NCBI GenBank assembly: GCA_014763715.1
Contig: JACXUV010000013.1
Coordinates: 50,365 to 114,364, forward strand
DNA length: 64,000 nt
Origin: Rhodobacterales bacterium
GTDB lineage: Bacteria > Pseudomonadota > Alphaproteobacteria > Caulobacterales > Hyphomonadaceae
Reading direction: 5' to 3'
Shown: piece by piece, positions 1 to 8,672 of the stretch
Numbering within the stretch: the stretch's first letter is position 1
How the letters are laid out: each line of letters begins with the position of its first letter
The notes under the pieces: generated by a model
What the model was told of the DNA's origin: nothing
Seen by the model: the letters and a program-made list of their open reading frames with translations, nothing else
Databases searched by the model: none
Program-made: the position numbers and the translations under genes

Positions 1-247
1 GGATCTGGACTGCATCGCCGATCCGGATCGCATCGCAGGGGGAGAAAAGGAGGGCGGTGACACTGTCGCCTGAAATCGAGAGGACCTCACCCAGAATGGT
101 GGTGTCCTGTTTCTCGATTACGATTTCATTGCCAACCCCGGCGAGTTCGCTGATCCCCGCAATCTTCACCATGCCGGGGGCAACCTCCGTCACAGTGCCC
201 CAGAGGTTATAAAGTGTGAACGAGGGCGAAGCTGCACCCATCGGCAT
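1..247 (-). CDS. fliI: Flagellum-specific ATP synthase FliI, N-terminal part (runs off window start)
   Basis: Minus-strand translation MPMGAASPSFTLYNLWGTVTEVAPGMVKIAGISELAGVGNEIVIEKQDTTILGEVLSISGDSVTALLFSPCDAIRIGDAVQI resembles the FliI beta-barrel N-terminus; divergent from flgB. Confidence 0.75.
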   Translation of the reverse strand, partial: MPMGAASPSFTLYNLWGTVTEVAPGMVKIAGISELAGVGNEIVIEKQDTTILGEVLSISGDSVTALLFSPCDAIRIGDAVQI

Positions 248-278
248 GGGGTAAATCCTAACAAAACGCGTCGATCGG

Positions 279-326
279 TTAACTATTTCTTCAACTTATC
301 GCTTGAAGTCTTGTTAACGAGTTAAC
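279..326. promoter_or_regulatory. Divergent fliI/flgB promoter region with CtrA-like TTAA-N7-TTCA and three GTTAAC motifs
   Basis: TTAACTATTTCTTCAAC at 279-295 (one mismatch to TTAA-N7-TTAA); GTTAAC at 278, 313 and 321. Confidence 0.35.
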
Positions 327-341
327 CAAGGCGAATCTGTC

Positions 342-698
342 ATGATTTCCCAGCTTCCGCTTTTCGAAATCTACGGCGCGATGGCCCGTTATGCTGCGGA
401 AAGCCAGAAGGTGAGCGCGACCAATATCGCGCATGCCGACGAGCCTGGGTACAAGGCCAAACAGCTGGAGTCGTTCGAGACGTATCTGGCGCGCACGGCG
501 AACAGCGCAGCGCACACAGGGTTGAACAGCTCGTTCAAGGTAGTCGAATCGGATGCACCGCTCTCGCCAAACGGAAACTCTGTCAGCATTGAGATGGAAA
601 TGTTCCGGTCGGCTGAAGCGGCCGGCCAGCATGAGCAGGCGATGACGGTTTATTCCAAATCGCTCGAATTGTTGCGTACGGCTCTGGGCAAGTATTGA
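342..698 (+). CDS. flgB: Flagellar basal-body rod protein FlgB
   Basis: ORF with FlgB-like N-terminus (LFEIYGAMARYAAESQKVSATNIAHADEPGYKAK), followed by flgC. Confidence 0.85.
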   Translation: MISQLPLFEIYGAMARYAAESQKVSATNIAHADEPGYKAKQLESFETYLARTANSAAHTGLNSSFKVVESDAPLSPNGNSVSIEMEMFRSAEAAGQHEQAMTVYSKSLELLRTALGKY

Positions 699-709
699 GG
701 GAGGTTTGA

Positions 710-1093
710 ATGAATCCACTCAAGACAATCATGATGCAGGCGGTCTCCGGCATGTCGCTGGAGCAGCAGAGGATTACGTTGGCGTCCGAGAATATTTCGA
801 ACGTCGACACGCCCGGCTATCGCCGCAAATTGTTGCTGCAGGAGGCTCTTCCGGGACAAGGGGCGGACTTTTCGGCAACCAAGGTCATGCTGGATGAGGC
901 GCCGGGCCAGAAAGAATATGATCCGTCCAATCCGATGGCTGATCAGGAAGGATATGTCACCATGTCCAATGTTTCGCTGATCACGGAAATGGCAGATTTG
1001 CGCGATGCCAATCGTACCTACGAGGCCAACCTGAACTCCTTTCAGCAGGCCCGGACGATGTATCAGTCGCTGCTGGATGTTTTACGCCGATAA
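710..1093 (+). CDS. flgC: Flagellar basal-body rod protein FlgC
   Basis: ASENISNVDTPGYRRK rod motif and C-terminal EANLNSFQQARTMYQSLLDVLR. Confidence 0.9.
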   Translation: MNPLKTIMMQAVSGMSLEQQRITLASENISNVDTPGYRRKLLLQEALPGQGADFSATKVMLDEAPGQKEYDPSNPMADQEGYVTMSNVSLITEMADLRDANRTYEANLNSFQQARTMYQSLLDVLRR

Positions 1094-1116
1094 GGCGGTA
1101 AGAGGGGATATGGGTC

Positions 1117-1422
1117 ATGTCGATAGTGGGTTTCAATGCCTATACGGCGCTTAACACCGCCCGTCCTGCAGATGCAGCCGGGTCGGCTGGTGCTGCAGCG
1201 AAAACCGGCGACGACAAGAACGTTGTTACGGAAGGTATTTCGGATTTCCGGACGGCCCTTCAGCAAGCGGAAAACTCCGCTATGCAAACAGCCGTTTCCG
1301 GCGCCGATCCGCATGCCATGGTGGCTGCACTCGCCAATGCCGAGATGATGCTCGATGCCGCGGTAACGATCCGTGACAAGGTGGTCGAAGCCTATCAGGA
1401 ACTGCTGCGGATGCCGGTCTGA
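1117..1422 (+). CDS. fliE: Flagellar hook-basal body complex protein FliE
   Basis: C-terminal MLDAAVTIRDKVVEAYQELLRMPV typical of FliE; position after flgC. Confidence 0.9.
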   Translation: MSIVGFNAYTALNTARPADAAGSAGAAAKTGDDKNVVTEGISDFRTALQQAENSAMQTAVSGADPHAMVAALANAEMMLDAAVTIRDKVVEAYQELLRMPV

Positions 1423-1438
1423 GGCCGGATATTGCTGC

Positions 1439-1702
1439 ATGTCTGAAGCGGAAATCTTTGAGATTCTACGCGCGCACATCTGGGGCGCGGCCATGATGGC
1501 GCTGCCGATCCTGGTGACCACGCTGATTCTCGGTTTCGTGATTGGTTTGCTTCAGGCGCTGACGTCCATTCAGGAAATGACGCTGACATTCATTCCGAAG
1601 ATCTTCGCCGTCATCGTCGTGTTCTTCCTGTCACTTGGCTACATGACCCGTATCGTGCTCGACTTGTTCAATAATTACGTCCTGCCCCTCATTTCAGAAT
1701 AG
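1439..1702 (+). CDS. fliQ: Flagellar export protein FliQ
   Basis: Short two-TM protein with FVIGLLQALTSIQEMTLTFIPKI. Confidence 0.9.
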   Translation: MSEAEIFEILRAHIWGAAMMALPILVTTLILGFVIGLLQALTSIQEMTLTFIPKIFAVIVVFFLSLGYMTRIVLDLFNNYVLPLISE

Positions 1703-1710
1703 GTTCCGCC

Positions 1711-3789
1711 GTGGAGACCAAGAAACTTTTAGGGCTTTCAAACCCGACTGCGCTTCTGGCGATCGGCCTGATGATGGTCATCCTGGTCATGATCCTGCCG
1801 GTTCCGGCCTGGGTGATGGACATTGGCCTGACCAGTTCTTTCGCCTTCGCGATCCTGATCTTCACAACGGCGATCTTCATCGAGAAGCCGCTGGACTTCT
1901 CATCCTTTCCGAGCGTGCTTCTGGCTTCGCTGATTCTGCGCCTTGCCCTCAACGTATCGTCCACCAAGCTGATTATCGGTGACGGTCATACGGGTACGGA
2001 TGCTGCAGGCGGTGTTATCCAGGGCTTCGCCATGTTTATCATGGGCGGCAACCTGTTTGTGGGGCTCGTCGTGTTCGGCGTGCTGGTGATCGTGAACTTC
2101 ATGGTCATCACCAAGGGTGCTGGGCGTATGGCTGAGGTCGGCGCTCGCTTTGCCCTGGATGCCATGCCGGGCAAGCAGCTGGCCATCGACTCCGATCTGG
2201 CTGTGGGCGCAATCTCCCATGAGGAAGCCAAGAAGCGCCGCCAGAAAGAACAGGAGGAAGCTGCTTTCCTCGGTTCTCTGGACGGTGCGTCGAAATTCGT
2301 GAAAGGCGATGCAATTGCCGGCCTGCTGATCACAGCGCTGAACCTGCTTGCCGGTATCGGTATCGGCCTCACGGTGCATCATCTCAGCTTTTCCGAGGCG
2401 CTTAGCAATTACTCGATCCTGACAGTTGGTGATGGCCTCGTTTCGCAGATTCCTGCCGTCATCGTTTCGGTCGCAGCAGCTCTCCTTCTGTCGAAGGGCA
2501 GGGAAGATGGCGCCATCGATCTCGCCCTTGTCGCCCAGCTGGGCGGCAACGCGGCGGCACTGTTCATTGTGTCCGGTATTCTGGGTGTATTCGCGCTGTT
2601 TCCGGGTCTGCCATTCATTCCGTTCATGCTGGCGGCAATCGGGTTCGCCACGGCAGGCTGGTTCATTCACCAGCAGCACCAGAAGGCCGAGGCGGCAAAA
2701 GACCTGGTCAGTGATGAAGCAGTGCCGGAGCCGGTCAAGTTCGGCGATTCCATCCATGCCGACGAGATCCACCTCGAAGTCGCACCGGACCTCGTGAACC
2801 TGGTTCTGCTTGGCGACAATGGCTTTGAAAGCCGGATCCAGAAGATCCGGAGATATATCGCCGAGGAATATGGCTTCGTCCTGCCGCCCATACGGATGAC
2901 CGATAATCCGACACTGAAGAAGAACGAATACCGCATTCGTATTCAGGGCGTGCGGATCGATTCCGGTTTCCTTCGGCCGGGATCTGTCTTGGCTCTGCTT
3001 GAAGATGACCAGCTGCCGCATCTCGATGGCGAGAAGGTAAAAGAGCCGGTCTACAAGGCCGCCGCGCGGTGGCTTGCTTCCGGCAAGAAACAGGAGCTGG
3101 CAGCCTCCGGCATTCCGGCTGTTGAGCCGATCGAAGTGCTGGCGACGCACATGCTGGAAGTTATCCAGTCGAACTTCTCGCTGATCTTCACCCGTATGGT
3201 GATGCTGGATACGCTGGATGCCCTGACCAAGGTATCCGATCCGGATCGTGCTGCCTCCAACCGCCGCTTCCTGGACGAGTACATTCCCGGCAAGGTCACG
3301 CCGGAACTGCTGTTGTCGGTTGTCCGTCTCCTGCTGGAAGAGCGTGTGTCGATCCGCAACCTGTTCCTCATCATCGAGACCCTGGCCGAGGCCAAGCAGG
3401 CCGGTGCCAACATCCAGCGCTCGGTCGAGATGGTGCGCCAGCGCCTGGCCTTCCAGATCGTCGACCGTCTGCAGGACGAGCAGGGACGCTTGCCGCTGGT
3501 CCAGCTGTCGACCAATTGGGAACAGAAGTTTGCCCAGTACGAGATTACCAATGAGAATGGCGGGAGCGACATTGCCCTGCCGCCGGAACTGTTTGGTGAG
3601 CTGACGAACTCGGTTCAGACGAAGCTGAATGAAGCGGCCCGCAAAGGCGTGATCGCCTCCGTCGCGACCACATCGCGCCGGCGCCGCTTCCTGCAGACTG
3701 TGCTTGTCAGCAAGGGCATTCGCAATGCCGTGTTGGCCTATGAGGAAATCAACGCCAAGACGAAGCCCTATATTATCGGCGTTGTCTGA
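1711..3789 (+). CDS. flhA: Flagellar biosynthesis protein FlhA
   Basis: 692-aa ORF with FHIPEP-family features (FPSVLLASLILRLALNVSSTKLI, GRMAEVGARFALDAMPGKQLAIDSDL). Confidence 0.97.
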   Translation: METKKLLGLSNPTALLAIGLMMVILVMILPVPAWVMDIGLTSSFAFAILIFTTAIFIEKPLDFSSFPSVLLASLILRLALNVSSTKLIIGDGHTGTDAAGGVIQGFAMFIMGGNLFVGLVVFGVLVIVNFMVITKGAGRMAEVGARFALDAMPGKQLAIDSDLAVGAISHEEAKKRRQKEQEEAAFLGSLDGASKFVKGDAIAGLLITALNLLAGIGIGLTVHHLSFSEALSNYSILTVGDGLVSQIPAVIVSVAAALLLSKGREDGAIDLALVAQLGGNAAALFIVSGILGVFALFPGLPFIPFMLAAIGFATAGWFIHQQHQKAEAAKDLVSDEAVPEPVKFGDSIHADEIHLEVAPDLVNLVLLGDNGFESRIQKIRRYIAEEYGFVLPPIRMTDNPTLKKNEYRIRIQGVRIDSGFLRPGSVLALLEDDQLPHLDGEKVKEPVYKAAARWLASGKKQELAASGIPAVEPIEVLATHMLEVIQSNFSLIFTRMVMLDTLDALTKVSDPDRAASNRRFLDEYIPGKVTPELLLSVVRLLLEERVSIRNLFLIIETLAEAKQAGANIQRSVEMVRQRLAFQIVDRLQDEQGRLPLVQLSTNWEQKFAQYEITNENGGSDIALPPELFGELTNSVQTKLNEAARKGVIASVATTSRRRRFLQTVLVSKGIRNAVLAYEEINAKTKPYIIGVV

Positions 3790-4544
3790 TGCTTGGAGGC
3801 GTCCCGGTTCCGGACGCGCTGTCCAGCTGGATCGCGCTGGTGATGATGATCGTGGCCCGGCTCAGTTTCATCGTCTTCTTCATGCCGGGAATCGGCGAAC
3901 AGACCATACCGCTGCAAATGCGGGTGATGATCCTGCTGGCGCTGTCGGCAGCCTTTTCGATTTCCGGCTTCATGACGGCTCCGCCGACCGATTCCTTTGC
4001 CGCTTATGGCGGCGTCCTGGCAACGGAAGTCGCCATCGGGTTTAGCCTCGGCGTCGTGTTGAGGGCGACGATCTGGATGCTCAGCATTGCTGGCACCGTG
4101 ATCTCGCAATCCATCGGTCTTTCGCAATTGCTCGGGGTCGCGCTGGAGCATGAGCAACAGACCCTGACGGCGAACCTCTTGTCTATGGCAGGGGCGGCGC
4201 TGCTGCTCTCGGCGGATTTTCACATCAAGGCGATTGCAAGCCTGTTGCAGCTCTACACCGATGTGCCGATCGGGGCGCTGGAGGCCATGAACCAGGACAT
4301 GCTTGTCCAGGCGCTCCTGTCTGCCTTCGGGCTCGCCATCATGCTGGCCTGGCCGTTCGTGGCTGTGAACCTCCTGTACAATATCTGCCTCGGCTTCATC
4401 AACAAGGCGCTTCCCTCCCTGATGGTTGCCTTCGTCGGCGCGCCACTGATGATCGGGGCGGGCATCATCCTGCTGGCCCTGTCGATTATGGGGATGCTGG
4501 TGGTGTGGGAGGGCCGGATACCTGATATCGTGGTCTGGCAGTGA
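3789..4544 (+). CDS. fliR: Flagellar biosynthesis protein FliR
   Basis: Multi-TM ORF overlapping flhA stop; FliR-like sequence and synteny. Confidence 0.93.
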   Translation: MLGGVPVPDALSSWIALVMMIVARLSFIVFFMPGIGEQTIPLQMRVMILLALSAAFSISGFMTAPPTDSFAAYGGVLATEVAIGFSLGVVLRATIWMLSIAGTVISQSIGLSQLLGVALEHEQQTLTANLLSMAGAALLLSADFHIKAIASLLQLYTDVPIGALEAMNQDMLVQALLSAFGLAIMLAWPFVAVNLLYNICLGFINKALPSLMVAFVGAPLMIGAGIILLALSIMGMLVVWEGRIPDIVVWQ

Positions 4545-4552
4545 GGTAGGCC

Positions 4553-5629
4553 ATGGCAGAGCAGGACTCCGACAGCGGCGAAAAGGAATTTGAAGCCACC
4601 GAACAGCGACGCCAACAGGCGCGCGAAGAAGGTAATGTTCCGCAGTCGAAGGAAACCAATACGCTGGCGCTGATCGTCGGCACGATGGTGGCTGCGCTGG
4701 TTCTGCAGGTCGCTATTGGTGGCGCCGTATTCCAGGACTTCTCCTCCGTCCTGTATCATGCGGACGCCTTTTCCGATGACATCTTCAATTCCGGCGGCAC
4801 GGAAACACGCAGCTGGCTGTCATCGACCCTGGTCAAGTTTGCGCCGATCCCGCTGATCCTTGCGGCGATTGTGCTTCTGTCGCTTGTGGCCCAGCGCTCG
4901 ATCTCGTTCTCCGCCAAGAAGATCCAGGCAGACCCGAAGAAGCTGTCGCCTTTCGAAAACCTCAAGAAGAAGTATGGCGCGAAGGGCCTGCTGGATTTCC
5001 TCAAGGATACGGTGAAGCTGATCTTCGCCGCGACGCTGGCCATCGTCTTCCTTGTCCAGCTGGCACAGGACTATTACGCCTCCAGCGCGATCCAGCGCGG
5101 GCAGTTTGCTGAGTTCACTTTCAGCCAGGTTCTGAAACTGATCTTCTGGTTCCTCCTTTTCCAATTCGTTCTCGCGGCGATCGACCTGCCGCTACAGCGC
5201 CGCCTTCATGCCAACCAGCTGAAGATGAGCCGTGAGGAAATGAAAAAGGAGATGAAGCAGAGTGAGGGCGACCCGCAGCTGAAACAACAGCGCCGGCAGA
5301 AGGCCTCGCAGATCACACGCGGCCAGATGCTGACCAATGTGAAGGATGCGACGGTCGTCATGGTGAACCCTGAACACTATGCCGTGGCCCTGAAGTGGGA
5401 TCCGGAATCCAGCAAGGCGCCGGTCTGTGTCGCCAAGGGGGTGGACCATCTGGCCGCCCGGATCCGCGAGATCGCAACCGCCAATAATGTGCCGATCTAT
5501 CGCGATCCGCCTGCGACCCGCTCCATGTACAGCCTGGTTGAGGTCGACGAGGAAATCCGGCCTGAGCACTTCGCCGCTGTGGCCGCCGCGATCAATTTCG
5601 TCGAACGTATTCGCAAGCATATGGAGTAG
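4553..5629 (+). CDS. flhB: Flagellar biosynthesis protein FlhB
   Basis: NPEHYAVALKW (NPxH autocleavage motif) and FlhB N-terminus EKEFEATEQRRQQAREEGNVPQS. Confidence 0.97.
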   Translation: MAEQDSDSGEKEFEATEQRRQQAREEGNVPQSKETNTLALIVGTMVAALVLQVAIGGAVFQDFSSVLYHADAFSDDIFNSGGTETRSWLSSTLVKFAPIPLILAAIVLLSLVAQRSISFSAKKIQADPKKLSPFENLKKKYGAKGLLDFLKDTVKLIFAATLAIVFLVQLAQDYYASSAIQRGQFAEFTFSQVLKLIFWFLLFQFVLAAIDLPLQRRLHANQLKMSREEMKKEMKQSEGDPQLKQQRRQKASQITRGQMLTNVKDATVVMVNPEHYAVALKWDPESSKAPVCVAKGVDHLAARIREIATANNVPIYRDPPATRSMYSLVEVDEEIRPEHFAAVAAAINFVERIRKHME

Positions 5630-5632
5630 GGG

Positions 5633-5968
5633 ATGGCAGAGAAGGGTCCCCCTCTGAAAAAGCTCGTCGCCCTGAAGCGCCAGCGGGCCGAGCAGAACCT
5701 GTTGAGTATTCAGCAGGAGCTGACGGCTCTGATGACGGAGCTGAAGCGGCTTGAAACCGATCTTGCCGCGCTCAACGGGGAAGCGGGTGGGATCGAGACC
5801 CATATCCTGGCCTATGAGCATGGCTTTGCCCAGCGGCAGACCTGGGCGATCCAGGCCTGTCGGGCAAAAATTGCGGAGAAAGAGTCCGAGTATGCCGCTG
5901 CCCGTGAAGCTCTGAAGCGGGCCTTCGATTCAGAAGAACGCCTGCGCCGCGAGGACAAGCGGCCCTGA
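5633..5968 (+). CDS. Coiled-coil protein, possibly FliJ/YscO-like
   Basis: 111-aa heptad-rich ORF immediately after flhB; functional call from position and coiled-coil character only. Confidence 0.5.
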   Translation: MAEKGPPLKKLVALKRQRAEQNLLSIQQELTALMTELKRLETDLAALNGEAGGIETHILAYEHGFAQRQTWAIQACRAKIAEKESEYAAAREALKRAFDSEERLRREDKRP

Positions 5969-6013
5969 CGGTGATGCTTGATCTTTGAGGCCCGGTTGGC
6001 CACAAGTCCGCCC

Positions 6014-6988
6014 ATGCTCGATTATCGTTTTTCCGTGGCCCCAATGATGGACTGGACCGACCGGCATTGCCGTGTCTTCCACCGGTGCCTGTCGAAGCGT
6101 GCGCTCTTGTGGACGGAGATGGTCACGGCGGATGCGGTGATCCATGGCGACCGTCAGCGGCTGATCGGGTATGATGATGTGGAACACCCGCTGGTCCTGC
6201 AGCTGGGCGGCAGCGAACCGGTCAAGCTGGCCGAGGCTGCTCGGATTGCGGAGGGCTTCGGCTATGATGAGGTGAACCTCAATTGCGGGTGCCCGTCAGA
6301 GCGCGTGCAGTCCGGCGCGTTCGGAGCTTGCCTGATGGCGGAGCCGGATCTGGTAGCCGATTGCGTTGCGGCGATGAAGGCGGCGGTTTCCATTCCGGTT
6401 ACGGTGAAATGCCGTATTGCCATCGACGACCTGCCAGAGCGCGAGACCCTGTTCACCTTCATCGAGAAAGTATCCGCGGCAGGCTGCAACGTGTTCACGG
6501 TCCACGCGCGCAAGGCCTGGCTGAAAGGTCTCTCGCCGAAGGAAAACCGGGATATTCCGCCGCTCGACTATGAACTGGTCGCGGAGCTGAAAGCCGCCCG
6601 GCCTGACCTGACCCTCATTCTCAATGGTGGCATTCCGGACATTGCGGCGTGCACGGAACACCTGAAGCGGTTTGATGGCGTCATGCTGGGCCGTGCGGCT
6701 TACCAGACGCCAGCCATCCTGGGAGAGGTCGATGCCGTCCTGTTCGGGGAGGGAGAGGTTCTTTCGCCCTTTGAGGCGGTGGAGGCTTACCGGCCCTATA
6801 TGGCGGCGCGGCTGGCAGAAGGGACGGGTCTGCACGCGATGACGCGCCACATGCTGGGGCTCTTCAATGGGCGGCCGGGCGCGCGTCTCTGGCGGCGTAC
6901 CTTGTCGGAACGCGCGCCGCGTGCCGGGGCGGGGCTGGATGTGCTGGGTGCCGCCCTGGACGCCGTAAGAGACTGCAGTCTCGTCTGA
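6014..6988 (+). CDS. dusA: tRNA-dihydrouridine(20/20a) synthase DusA
   Basis: FSVAPMMDWTDRHCRVFHR, LNCGCPSERVQSGAFGACLM, NGGI motifs. Confidence 0.95.
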   Translation: MLDYRFSVAPMMDWTDRHCRVFHRCLSKRALLWTEMVTADAVIHGDRQRLIGYDDVEHPLVLQLGGSEPVKLAEAARIAEGFGYDEVNLNCGCPSERVQSGAFGACLMAEPDLVADCVAAMKAAVSIPVTVKCRIAIDDLPERETLFTFIEKVSAAGCNVFTVHARKAWLKGLSPKENRDIPPLDYELVAELKAARPDLTLILNGGIPDIAACTEHLKRFDGVMLGRAAYQTPAILGEVDAVLFGEGEVLSPFEAVEAYRPYMAARLAEGTGLHAMTRHMLGLFNGRPGARLWRRTLSERAPRAGAGLDVLGAALDAVRDCSLV

Positions 6989-6999
6989 CCTCAAAATTT

Positions 7000-7014
7000 G
7001 TTCTTTATTTGTTC
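7000..7014. promoter_or_regulatory. Predicted LexA (SOS) box GTTCTTTATTTGTTC
   Basis: Exact GTTC-N7-GTTC, 41 bp upstream of the comM-like start. Confidence 0.65.
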
Positions 7015-7055
7015 GCGGTGGCATGTTAATCATTTTCTCGTTTTGAGGGAAACGG

Positions 7056-8606
7056 ATGATGGTCTGCCGGGTTACAACATTTGCGTTTGAGGGCGTCGAC
7101 GCGCAGCCTGTCGATGTTCAGGTGCAACTCACCGGCGGAAATCCGAATTTCCACATTGTCGGCCTGCCGGACAAGGCGGTGGGCGAAAGCCGCGAGCGCG
7201 TGCGGGCCGCCTTTGCCTCACTTGGCCTTGCCCTGCCGCCGAAGCGGGTGATTGTGAACCTCGCCCCGGCGGATCTTCCGAAAGAAGGTAGCCATTATGA
7301 TCTGGCCATCGCGCTGGCCATGCTGGCGATCATGGGCGTGATCCCGGCGGATCAGTTGGAGGCGTATGCGGCGATCGGGGAATTGTCTCTGGATGGCGGT
7401 CTTGGTGAAACGGTGGGCGTGCTGCCCGCAGCCATGGCGGCAGAGGCAATGGACCTGCGCCTGATCTGCCCGGAGGTTTGCGGGGCTGAGGCCGCCTGGG
7501 CGGGTGGAAGTGTCGTGGCAGCGCGCAGCCTGATTGCCCTGATCAATCATTTCACTGGGCGGGAAGCGATCGGCGCGCCGAAAGCGGGCTTGCTGGCAGA
7601 ACCTCCGCCGGGGCCGGACCTGCGCGATGTGAAAGGGCAGGAGGGGGCCAAGCGTGTCCTGGAAATCGCCGCCGCAGGTGGGCACAATTTGCTGTTCTGC
7701 GGACCGCCCGGTTCCGGCAAGTCCATGCTGGCGCAACGTCTGCCCGGCCTGTTGCCGCCGCTCAGTGCGCGGGAATTGCTGGAAGTCTCACAAATTCAAT
7801 CGATTGCGGGCCTGCTGGAACGCGGGCGCCTGTCGCGCACGCGGCCTTTTCGGGCCCCGCACCATTCGGCGTCAATGGCGGCACTGGTTGGCGGCGGCAT
7901 CAAGGCCAAGCCGGGGGAAGTGTCGCTTGCCCATCACGGCGTGCTGTTCCTGGATGAGTTACCGGAATTCCCGGCCCATGTGCTGGACAGCCTGCGCCAG
8001 CCGCTTGAAGCGGGTGAGGCCGTGGTGGCCCGTGCCAACCGGCATGTGCGCTATCCGGCGCGTTTCCAGCTGATCGCGGCGATGAACCCCTGCCGCTGTG
8101 GCGGCGGCCCGGGCGCGGCGGCCTGCACACGTGGGCCGAAGTGCGCCCAGCAATACCAGTCCCGCCTGTCCGGTCCCTTCCTTGACCGGATCGACCTCTA
8201 TTATGACACGCCGCCGGTGACGGCGGTGGACCTTGCCCTACCGCCCCCAACTGAGGGCACGGCTGAAGCGCGTGCCCGTGTGGCGGCTGCGCGGGATATT
8301 CAGGCCGACCGTTTTGGGGAAACGGGCGACGATACGCGCCGGCCGGTCAATGCGGATGCGCCCTTGCCGGAACTGGAACAAGTGGCCCGTCCGGATCAGG
8401 CGGGCGCTACCTTGCTGGCCGATGCAGCCAGCCGTCTCAGCCTGACGGCTCGGGGCTATTCCCGTGTCCTGAAAGTTGCCCGCACGATTGCTGATCTGGA
8501 TGGCGCAGAAGGTGTACGCCGCGTACACATTGCTGAGGCGCTGTCTTATCGCCAGCGTCCGGCCGGGCAGGGGGAAGGCGTCAATGCGGACGCCATGGCG
8601 CGTTAG
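7056..8606 (+). CDS. comM: YifB/ComM-family Mg-chelatase-like AAA+ ATPase
   Basis: [21 protein letters not shown] Walker A, [32 protein letters not shown]-type N-terminus, CRCGG cysteine motif. Confidence 0.93.
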   Translation: [516 protein letters not shown]

Positions 8607-8672
8607 GAAAACGGGCGTGAAACGTGCCCGTGGTTTAAGCAATTCCTAAAGCGTCTGTTGCACGATCCCGGC

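Noticed and set aside
1900-3150. 416-aa minus-strand ORF
   Set aside because: Antisense to flhA; His/Gln/Arg-rich low-credibility translation
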